This document shows positions 1 to 5,061 of a stretch of DNA of 5,061 bases, in pieces (the stretch's first letter is position 1; each line of letters starts with the position of its first letter). The notes under the pieces were generated by a model that made no database searches, was not told the DNA's origin, and saw nothing but the letters and a program-made list of their open reading frames with translations. This DNA comes from an uncultured Allobaculum sp. (GTDB lineage Bacteria; Bacillota_I; Bacilli_A; Erysipelotrichales; Erysipelotrichaceae): assembly GCA_948467695.1 (NCBI GenBank), contig CAOKFJ010000164.1:1-5061 (forward strand), given 5' to 3'. The translations under genes and the position numbers were made by a program.

Positions 1-1914
1 AATCTCGTCCATATGCTCCCGTACCCCCTTGAGAAACTGCTCCAGAATAAAATCCAGTCCAAATCGGCTGGACGCGTTCAGTCGGTCGCTCTGCGTCTGA
101 TTGTCGAGCGTGAAGAAGCGATCCGCAAATTCGTTGCGGAAGAATACTGGACAGTCGAAGCCAAAGTAAAAAAAGGAAATTCCACTTTTGAAGCCACGCT
201 GACCAAAGTCGACGGCAAGAAAGCCGAGATTAAAACCGAAGCGCAGGCCAATGAGATTCTCGAGCGCTGCCGGAACAATCCGTTTATCGTCAGCAGCGTG
301 ACAACCCGCAAGAAAAGCAAACCGCCTAAACTTCCGTTTACCACATCGACACTCCAGCAGGAGTCTTCGACAAAACTCGGATACGGCGCCAAGAAAACGA
401 TGAACATCGCGCAGAAACTGTATGAAGGTATTGATCTTGGCGGCACAACAACCGGTCTGATCTCGTACATGCGTACCGATTCGACCCGTCTGTCTCCGCT
501 CTTCGTCAGCGAAACCGAAGCGTTCATCGACAGCGAATACGGCAGTGAATACAAAGGCACCGCGCACCAGAAGAATTCGACCAATGCGCAGGACGCCCAT
601 GAAGCTGTACGTCCCACCGACATTCACAACACACCGGAAAAAGTTCGTCCGTATCTGACCAACGAACAGTTCCGTCTCTACTCTCTGATTTATGCGCGCA
701 CACTTGCGTCGCTGATGGCGGACGCAAAATTCAATGTGACCAGCGCAAAATTCCTTGATGATGGCTGCGAATTCTCCGCAAGCGGTCAGACACTCCTTTT
801 CGATGGTTACAGCCGCGTGTACTCCAAGTACGAAAAGCAGTCCAATTCGCTGCTTCCCGCGCTTAAACCGGAAGAAGAAATGAAGCGCGTGGAAATCGGC
901 GGATCCCAGCATTTCACCGAACCGCCCGCACGCTATACCGAAGCGCGTCTGATCAAGGAACTCGAAGAAAAGAGCATCGGCCGTCCGTCGACCTATGCCT
1001 CCATCATCGATACTCTGCAGAACCGCAACTATGTGACGCTTGAGAAAACGAGCGAAACATCAAAGACAAAAGTGTTCCGCCCGACCGAACAGGGCGAACT
1101 GACCAACTCGAAGCTGCAGGAATTCTTCAAGAAGATCATCAACGTCCAGTACACCGCCGATATGGAGAAAAATCTCGATATCATCGCGGAGGGCGAAGAG
1201 GATTTCGTGCAGTTCCTGCGCGAGTTCTATGACGATTTCGAACCGCTCGTGGAAAATGCCTACGAAAAGATGCCGAAAAAGGAACTTGAAAAAGTCGGAC
1301 GCACCTGTCCGGAATGCGGCGGCGACCTGGTATACCGCAACGGCCGCTACGGCAAGTTCATTTCCTGCATCAACTATCCCACATGCAAATACACGGACAA
1401 CGCTCTGGCTGAACTCGAAAAAACCGAAAAGTTCTGTCCGGAATGCGGCAGCCGCATGCAGATCAAAAAAGGCCGTTTCGGTCCGTTCTGGGCATGCACA
1501 GCCTATCCGGAATGCAAGCACATCGAATCGCTCAAAGCCAAACCGAAACCCAAGCCCACCGGTGAACTCTGTCCGGAATGCGGCAGCGAACTGGTAGAGC
1601 GTGTCAGCCGCTACGGCAAAACGTTTGTCGGCTGCTCGAACTATCCCAAATGCCGCTACATCAAAAAGACACCCAAGGCGTCCAAAAAAGACAGCGAAGC
1701 GGCAGATCAGACAAACGCTGAAACAGTCGCAAGCGTCGCCGCAAATCTGCAGGCTCCCGTTTCGCCCATCATCGCTAACGAATCGCTCGCATATGATGCC
1801 GCTGCGGATGCAGCGCTTGCCGCAAGCGTGGATGCTGCCATCGAAGCGCAGGCACAGGGCGGGGAAATGACAAACATGAATATCGAAGAAGCCTTCGATC
1901 GAGGAGACAGATAG
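1..1914 (+). CDS. topA: DNA topoisomerase I (type IA), 5'-truncated by window edge
   Basis: Relaxes negatively supercoiled DNA by nicking and passing one strand through a transient 5'-phosphotyrosine link. The frame is open from base 1. The ATG at 13 is internal and not the true start, and by comparison with family members roughly 140 N-terminal residues (the TOPRIM domain) lie upstream. Counting from the first codon of the window (637 residues): [10 protein letters not shown] at 22-31; active-site Tyr156 in [22 protein letters not shown] at 196-206; [11 protein letters not shown] near 326-336. These are the hallmark motifs of bacterial TopA. Three C-terminal four-cysteine zinc fingers follow: Cys436/439/456/462, Cys479/482/499/505 and Cys524/527/545/551. 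After them come a Lys-rich linker and a 70-residue Ala/acid-rich tail, which is unusual for the family. The stop TAG (1912-1914) shares its G with the trmFO start. Residues 1-9 look divergent (see findings). Function is certain; only the edge and tail are odd. Confidence 0.97.
   Translation, partial: NLVHMLPYPLEKLLQNKIQSKSAGRVQSVALRLIVEREEAIRKFVAEEYWTVEAKVKKGNSTFEATLTKVDGKKAEIKTEAQANEILERCRNNPFIVSSVTTRKKSKPPKLPFTTSTLQQESSTKLGYGAKKTMNIAQKLYEGIDLGGTTTGLISYMRTDSTRLSPLFVSETEAFIDSEYGSEYKGTAHQKNSTNAQDAHEAVRPTDIHNTPEKVRPYLTNEQFRLYSLIYARTLASLMADAKFNVTSAKFLDDGCEFSASGQTLLFDGYSRVYSKYEKQSNSLLPALKPEEEMKRVEIGGSQHFTEPPARYTEARLIKELEEKSIGRPSTYASIIDTLQNRNYVTLEKTSETSKTKVFRPTEQGELTNSKLQEFFKKIINVQYTADMEKNLDIIAEGEEDFVQFLREFYDDFEPLVENAYEKMPKKELEKVGRTCPECGGDLVYRNGRYGKFISCINYPTCKYTDNALAELEKTEKFCPECGSRMQIKKGRFGPFWACTAYPECKHIESLKAKPKPKPTGELCPECGSELVERVSRYGKTFVGCSNYPKCRYIKKTPKASKKDSEAADQTNAETVASVAANLQAPVSPIIANESLAYDAAADAALAASVDAAIEAQAQGGEMTNMNIEEAFDRGDR
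1305..1584 (+). repeat. Three identical 16-nt repeats encoding the zinc-finger CPECG knuckles
   Basis: The 16-mer CTGTCCGGAATGCGGC occurs exactly at 1305-1320, 1434-1449 and 1569-1584, in the same reading frame of topA. The second and third copies match for 19 nt (through AGC). Each encodes the CPECG start of a zinc finger. The rest of the three fingers is related in protein but not identical in DNA. This is either strong codon preference on an identical peptide or a trace of internal duplication or gene conversion; it is not a mobile element. Confidence 0.85.
1902..1906 (+). promoter_or_regulatory. Ribosome binding site of trmFO
   Basis: AGGAG inside the last codons of topA, 7 nt before the GTG at 1914. 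It is the strongest Shine-Dalgarno match near the 5' end of the trmFO frame and therefore decides the GTG start over the later in-frame GTGs at 1953 and 1965. Its position within topA and the TAGTG stop/start overlap suggest translational coupling. Confidence 0.85.
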
Positions 1915-3254
1915 TGAGCACAATCCATACCGATGCCCTGAAAAGCGCTGCAGTGCAGACACCGGTGACCGTTGTCGGCGGAGGTCTTGCCGGCTGTGAA
2001 GCCGCATGGCAGCTTGCCAGACGCGGCGTACCCGTACGTCTGTATGAAATGCGCCCGATCAGCTACCCGCCCGCTTTCCACACCGATGGATTTGCGGAAC
2101 TTGTCTGCTCCAACTCCCTTCGCTCCGATTCGCTCAACAATGCGATCGGTGTGATGAAAGAGGAGATGCGCCGGCTTGATTCGCTAATCCTCAAAGCGGC
2201 TGATGAGACGCGAGTGCCTGCCGGTTCCGCTCTGGCAGTAGACCGCGGGGCATTCTCGAAGTTTGTCAGTGAAGCGATTGAATCGCATCCGCTGATCGAA
2301 ATTGTGCGCGAAGAAATCACCGATATTCCCGAGGGACCGGCAATTATCGCCGCAGGACCGCTCTGCTCGGATGCGCTCGCGGCAAAGCTGATCGAAATGA
2401 CCGGGTGCGACAATCTGCATTTCTTTGATGCCGCAGCGCCGATCGTGGAAAAAGATTCCATCGATTTTTCCAAAGCCTACTACAAGTCCCGCTATGACAA
2501 AGGCGAGGCTTCCTATATCAACTGCGCCATGAGTGATGAAGAATACGCCCGATTCTATGAAGAACTGACACACGCGCAGTGCGCCAATCTTCATGAATTT
2601 GAAAAAGACCCCAAAGTCTTTGAAGGATGCATGCCGGTCGAAGAAATGGCAAAGCGCGGCTACCAGACACTTCTGTTCGGACCGCTCAAACCTGTCGGTC
2701 TCGAAAGAGAAGGCGAACGTCCGGCAGCTGTCGTTCAGCTTCGCCAGGACAACCTGTCCGCTTCGCTCTACAACATCGTCGGATTCCAGACCCATTTGAC
2801 ATGGCCGGAACAGAAACGCGTGTTCTCCATGATCCCCGGACTGGAAAATGCCGTATTCGCCCGCTATGGCGTTATGCACCGCAACTCGTTTGTCAATGCG
2901 CCGCTTCTGCTTGATGAACAGTACCGCCTGAGAACTCGCGAAGATCTGTTCATTGCCGGACAGATCAGCGGTGTCGAGGGATATGTCGAAAGCGCGGCTT
3001 CCGGACTGGTTGCCGGCATTGCCATGGCCAGACAGCTGCTTGGACTTGAGCAGGTGCTCTTCGGGCGTTCGACAGCGATCGGATCGCAGGCATACTACAT
3101 TTCGCATGCCGATCCCAAACATTTCCAGCCCATGAATGCCAACTTCGGCATTTTCGAACTGAATGAGAAAGTGCGCAAAAAGGACCGCAAAGCCAAACTG
3201 GCTGAAAACGCCTTGAAGCGCATCGACGAGGTAGCTGCCCTTGTCAATGTCTGA
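1914..3254 (+). CDS. trmFO: Methylenetetrahydrofolate-tRNA-(uracil-54-C5)-methyltransferase TrmFO
   Basis: Makes 5-methyluridine at position 54 in the T-loop of tRNAs, using 5,10-methylenetetrahydrofolate as carbon donor and reduced FAD; cytoplasmic. The 446-residue protein has an N-terminal FAD-binding Rossmann motif ([19 protein letters not shown], about 20-38, then LYEMRP). Cys65 lies in [10 protein letters not shown] and Cys239 in [14 protein letters not shown]. They match the two functional cysteines known in the B. subtilis enzyme (Cys53 and Cys226), with a consistent offset of 12-13. A second FAD-contact region, [16 protein letters not shown], is at 349-364, and the family's typical C-terminus [21 protein letters not shown] is at 406-426. 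The N-terminus is about 12 residues longer than in B. subtilis (435 aa) because of the GTG start, which is supported by AGGAG at 7-nt spacing. It overlaps topA by 1 nt and xerC by 14 nt, so the genes are probably cotranscribed. The older name for this family is Gid. Confidence 0.97.
   Translation: MSTIHTDALKSAAVQTPVTVVGGGLAGCEAAWQLARRGVPVRLYEMRPISYPPAFHTDGFAELVCSNSLRSDSLNNAIGVMKEEMRRLDSLILKAADETRVPAGSALAVDRGAFSKFVSEAIESHPLIEIVREEITDIPEGPAIIAAGPLCSDALAAKLIEMTGCDNLHFFDAAAPIVEKDSIDFSKAYYKSRYDKGEASYINCAMSDEEYARFYEELTHAQCANLHEFEKDPKVFEGCMPVEEMAKRGYQTLLFGPLKPVGLEREGERPAAVVQLRQDNLSASLYNIVGFQTHLTWPEQKRVFSMIPGLENAVFARYGVMHRNSFVNAPLLLDEQYRLRTREDLFIAGQISGVEGYVESAASGLVAGIAMARQLLGLEQVLFGRSTAIGSQAYYISHADPKHFQPMNANFGIFELNEKVRKKDRKAKLAENALKRIDEVAALVNV
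3228..3232 (+). promoter_or_regulatory. Ribosome binding site that favours the TTG start of xerC
   Basis: GAGGT within the 3' end of trmFO. It lies 8 nt before the TTG at 3241 but 14 nt before the ATG at 3247. The first spacing is normal and the second is long, so TTG is preferred. The two starts differ by only two residues. Confidence 0.6.
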
Positions 3255-4185
3255 GCGGATCGAAGCGTTCATTCAGGCACAGTACTTCGCCAACTCCCGC
3301 TCCCTGGCCAGCGCCAGCGCGCAGCGCATTGATCTGCGCCAATATGAAGAATGGCTTGATCGTCTGCATCTTGATGATCTGCATGCGGATCGTCTGCAGA
3401 TTCTTGAGTATCTGTCTGATCTAAGACAGAACGCAGGAGCAGGCAAAGCCGATCGTCTGAGCAATTCGACCATGTGCCGCAAGCTCAGTACGATCCGTTC
3501 GTACTACGCATGGCTCCAGCGAAACGGAGAAATAGAAGAATCGCCATTAGGCGGAATTCGAAGCTATAAAAAAGAGCGCTCGCTTCCCGAGTTCATGTTT
3601 CTCGAAGAAGTCAGCGCTTTTCTTTCAGGCTTCGATATGAGCGATCCGCTCGACCGCCGCGACCGCGTGCTGTTTTCTTTGATGTATGCCTGCGGCCTTC
3701 GTGTATCGGAAGCCGTGAACATCACATGGAGCGATTTTCGTCTCAATGAACGTGTAGTCGTCATTGAAGGCAAGGGGAAAAAGGAACGCGTTGTCCCGAT
3801 TGCTAAATGGCTGATGCCCCTTCTTGAAGAATGGAAAGTTGAAAGCGCGGGCAGCGGGCTTCTTTTTCTCAACCGCAATGGAAAACCGCTGACATCAAGA
3901 GGCGTTCAGTTTCGCATGCAGAAGCATGCAGAAAAAATCGGCATGAATATGGACGTTCATCCGCATATGCTCCGGCATTCGTTTGCCACGCATCTGCTTG
4001 ACGGCGGAGCGGATCTGCGCACGGTTCAGGAACTGCTCGGACATTCCTCTTTGTCCACAACGCAGATCTATACTCATGTCTCCAGCGAGAAGCTGCGGCA
4101 GACCTGCGCCAAAGCCTTTGCGGACTTCCATCCTGCAGGTAACGCTCTTCCTGATGGGCAGACAGATGATAATGACAGCGAGTAG
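3241..4185 (+). CDS. xerC: Tyrosine recombinase, XerC/CodV type
   Basis: Site-specific recombinase that, with a XerD partner at dif, resolves chromosome dimers before cell division. The 314-residue protein has an N-terminal SAM-like core-binding domain (about 1-100) and a C-terminal catalytic domain. All catalytic residues are visible: Arg154 (CGLRVSEA), Lys178 ([12 protein letters not shown]), His242 and Arg245 ([14 protein letters not shown]), His268 ([12 protein letters not shown]) and nucleophile Tyr277 (QIYTHVS). The nine-residue His-Tyr spacing is normal. A short acidic tail (GQTDDNDSE) makes it slightly longer than B. subtilis CodV (304 aa). Start: TTG at 3241 fits the GAGGT site better than ATG at 3247; both overlap the end of trmFO. 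Naming it XerC rather than XerD rests on its place after topA-trmFO, the Bacillota order for codV/xerC; motifs alone do not separate the two. No integrase-associated features or flanking att sites suggest a phage enzyme. Confidence 0.9.
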   Translation: MSMSERIEAFIQAQYFANSRSLASASAQRIDLRQYEEWLDRLHLDDLHADRLQILEYLSDLRQNAGAGKADRLSNSTMCRKLSTIRSYYAWLQRNGEIEESPLGGIRSYKKERSLPEFMFLEEVSAFLSGFDMSDPLDRRDRVLFSLMYACGLRVSEAVNITWSDFRLNERVVVIEGKGKKERVVPIAKWLMPLLEEWKVESAGSGLLFLNRNGKPLTSRGVQFRMQKHAEKIGMNMDVHPHMLRHSFATHLLDGGADLRTVQELLGHSSLSTTQIYTHVSSEKLRQTCAKAFADFHPAGNALPDGQTDDNDSE

Positions 4186-4208
4186 CGCTTTGTCCGTATG
4201 GACAGCGC
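4185..4208 (+). other. Hairpin at the xerC stop codon
   Basis: GCGC-TT-TGTCC pairs with GGACA-GCGC around a GTAT loop, giving nine base pairs with a 2-nt bulge. It begins on the last base of the xerC stop codon. No T-run follows, so it is not itself an intrinsic terminator. It could protect the 3' end of the mRNA after trimming. A small TGCC/GGCA hairpin follows at 4212-4223. Confidence 0.5.
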
Positions 4209-4288
4209 GAATGCCTCGCGGCAAATGGCGTCGTGTTTGATATAACGCACTGGAAAATAAAAACCAAATACATGACAGGCAAACCGAA

Positions 4289-4320
4289 CAGAAACCGCAC
4301 GATCAACGGTTTCTGTTTTT
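4289..4320 (+). terminator. Intrinsic terminator of the topA-trmFO-xerC unit
   Basis: CAGAAACCG (4289-4297) and CGGTTTCTG (4307-4315) form a perfect 9-bp stem around a 9-nt loop. TTTTT (4316-4320) follows directly, and two extra A-T pairs can extend the base. It lies about 100 nt after the xerC stop and separates this unit from rpsB. Confidence 0.88.
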
Positions 4321-4547
4321 GCATACCGCCCCTAAAGACGGACTGCTTGCCATCGAGCAGAATCTATTTGCATATGAACAGAGAGCGTGAAGGACAAGAA
4401 TCAGCGCTTCAGCAGGGAAAAACGGCTCAAAGAGAGCGCATTGAAGCGGATAGGAAGCAGATGAACAGGGAATTAAGCAACATAAAAATTGAAAAACGAG
4501 CTGATTCCATACGTTTCTGGCTGAATTTAAAGGAATTTGGCTCATTC
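4321..4547. other. Intergenic stretch without a recognisable gene
   Basis: About 230 nt between the terminator and the rpsB promoter. I find no tRNA, no known riboswitch and no convincing coding frame. The + frame open from 4233 to 4613 runs through both the terminator and the rpsB promoter. Its better-looking internal part from ATG 4374 is Arg/Glu/Lys-rich (MNREREGQES...), but no Shine-Dalgarno sequence precedes it. Another short frame ending at 4389 encodes ...KDGLLAIEQNLFAYEQRA. Either could be a decayed remnant. The last 60 bases are AT-rich (GAATTTAAAGGAATTT at 4523-4538) and may act as an UP element for the promoter. Confidence 0.5.
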
Positions 4548-4576
4548 TTGAACAAAAAAGGGAGGTTTGTTATAAT
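4548..4576 (+). promoter_or_regulatory. Strong vegetative (sigma-A type) promoter of rpsB
   Basis: TTGAAC (-35, 4548-4553), a 17-nt spacer, and a perfect TATAAT (-10, 4571-4576) preceded by TG at 4568-4569 (extended -10). AT-rich DNA lies upstream. Transcription would start near 4582-4584, giving a leader of about 100 nt before the rpsB ATG. This fits a highly expressed ribosomal protein gene. Confidence 0.92.
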
Positions 4577-4581
4577 CTTCC

Positions 4582-4664
4582 TTGCGGTTTGCCCGCAAAT
4601 ACACACGCCATGAATTCGGATGCCCGTGCATGCAAGTGTTGCATCCTTTTGAAATGGCGGAGGA
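4582..4664 (+). promoter_or_regulatory. Structured 5' leader of rpsB, candidate regulatory RNA
   Basis: The leader can form a hairpin at the very 5' end of the transcript, TTGCGG (4582-4587) with CCGCAA (4593-4598). A longer two-part stem follows: CGCCAT (4606-4611) with ATGGCG (4654-4659), then TTC/GAA, then GGATGC (4618-4623) with GCATCC (4641-4646), and TTTT at 4647-4650. A competing hairpin ATGCAA-GTG-TTGCAT (4630-4644) uses the same 3' arm. Ribosomal protein genes are often autoregulated through such leaders, but I do not recognise this one as a named family. The pairings are seen in the sequence; the regulation is inference. Confidence 0.5.
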
Positions 4665-4672
4665 ATAACGGA

Positions 4673-4677
4673 AAGGA
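4673..4677 (+). promoter_or_regulatory. Ribosome binding site of rpsB
   Basis: AAGGA, 6 nt before the ATG at 4684, is the properly spaced site. A longer match, GGAGGA (4659-4664), lies about 20 nt before the start. That is too far for direct initiation, and no ATG, GTG or TTG sits at its own proper spacing. Confidence 0.75.
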
Positions 4678-4683
4678 CAAAAT

Positions 4684-5061
4684 ATGTCAAACATTGTATC
4701 CATGAAGAAGATGCTGGAGAGCGGTGTACACTTCGGACACCAGACCCGCAAATGGAACCCGAAAATGAAACCCTATATCTACACATCCAGAAACGGGCTC
4801 TACATCATCAACCTCAACAAAACTCTTGAACAGGTAGAAGCTGCCTACAACGAACTGAAAGCAATCTCCGAACGCGGAGGAAAAGTGCTCTTCGTTTCCA
4901 CAAAGAAACAGGCTGCTGAAACTATCGAAGAACAGGCACAGCGCTCCGGCTCGTTCTATGTAAACAAACGCTGGCTCGGTGGTCTGCTCACTAACTTCCG
5001 CACTATCCAGAAACGTATCAAACGTCTCGTTGAAATCGAAGAAATGGAAGCAAGCGGAAAA
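4684..5061 (+). CDS. rpsB: 30S ribosomal protein S2, 3'-truncated by window edge
   Basis: Component of the small ribosomal subunit, bound at the head-body junction on the solvent side and needed for active 30S subunits. The visible 126 residues are about half of the usual 230-260. They begin [20 protein letters not shown] and carry the S2 hallmarks: [23 protein letters not shown] N-terminus (about 10-28), [17 protein letters not shown] (31-47), [13 protein letters not shown] (65-77) and the signature [15 protein letters not shown] (91-105). The frame stays open to the last base. The ATG start is supported by AAGGA at 6-nt spacing and by alignment of the N-terminus with the family. It is transcribed from its own strong promoter, and in most bacteria tsf (elongation factor Ts) follows, here beyond the window. 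Confidence 0.98.
   Translation, partial: MSNIVSMKKMLESGVHFGHQTRKWNPKMKPYIYTSRNGLYIINLNKTLEQVEAAYNELKAISERGGKVLFVSTKKQAAETIEEQAQRSGSFYVNKRWLGGLLTNFRTIQKRIKRLVEIEEMEASGK

Noticed and set aside
1060..2007. Long reverse-strand frame opposite topA (315 codons)
   Set aside because: It is the antisense shadow of the highly conserved topA zinc-finger region; the repeated AAAFRTE pattern mirrors the CPECG repeats.
2184..3272. Long reverse-strand frame opposite trmFO (362 codons)
   Set aside because: Antisense shadow of trmFO, with no family motifs and no initiation signals.
3358..3398. GATCGTCTGCA repeated at 3358-3368 and 3388-3398
   Set aside because: Short in-frame repeat encoding similar helical residues (DRLH/DRLQ) of the Xer N-terminal domain; chance or codon bias explains it.
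3241..4185. Phage or integron integrase with an attachment site
   Set aside because: Length, motifs and gene order fit a chromosomal Xer recombinase; no tRNA, direct repeat pair or dif-like site is seen in the window.
4218..4246. Promoter with TATAAC (4241-4246) as -10
   Set aside because: There is no acceptable -35 at 16-18 nt upstream (GCGGCA), and transcription from it would run straight into the terminator at 4289.
4303..4545. 80-codon reverse-strand open frame (Cys/Leu/Ser-rich)
   Set aside because: No ribosome binding site or promoter is visible, the composition is that of a random frame, and it overlaps the terminator stem.
4233..4613. 126-codon + strand open frame as a gene
   Set aside because: It runs through the intrinsic terminator, the rpsB -35/-10 elements and the leader, has no Shine-Dalgarno sequence before its ATG, and its protein sequence resembles no family I know.

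Overview
The window is an ordinary chromosomal housekeeping block from a low-to-moderate GC Gram-positive bacterium. I infer Bacillota, possibly Erysipelotrichia-like. The reasons are the gene order topA-trmFO-xerC, the folate-dependent tRNA methyltransferase TrmFO (common in Bacillota, absent from E. coli), a zinc-finger TopA, strong AGGAG-type ribosome binding sites with GTG/TTG starts, and a near-consensus vegetative promoter. By eye the coding regions are near 50% GC and the non-coding gap is more AT-rich. The exact genus cannot be fixed from the sequence.

Region 1 (1-4185, all + strand) is one tightly packed transcription unit. It holds the 3' three-quarters or so of topA (DNA topoisomerase I), trmFO (tRNA m5U54 methyltransferase, FAD/folate) and a tyrosine recombinase of the XerC/XerD type. 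topA and trmFO share one base (TAGTG). trmFO and xerC overlap by 14 nt if the TTG start is right. The unit ends in an intrinsic terminator at 4289-4320, preceded by another hairpin right at the xerC stop codon. The products act in DNA supercoiling, tRNA modification and chromosome dimer resolution. They are linked by conserved gene order rather than by one pathway.

Region 2 (4186-4683) is a gap of about 500 nt with no convincing gene. It contains the terminator, about 230 nt of unexplained AT-rich sequence, and a very strong promoter (TTGAAC, 17-nt spacer, TATAAT with an upstream TG). A leader of about 100 nt follows, which can fold into an end hairpin plus a longer two-part stem with competing pairings. 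The leader carries two Shine-Dalgarno-like sequences.

Region 3 (4684-5061) is the 5' half of rpsB (ribosomal protein S2), cut by the window edge.

I see no mobile element, CRISPR array, tRNA or exotic new system. The most interesting piece is the structured rpsB leader, a candidate autoregulatory or attenuation element. Lesser points are the odd first residues of TopA at the window edge, the low-complexity TopA tail, the nearly identical zinc-finger DNA repeats, and the absence of hslV-hslU-codY between xerC and rpsB.
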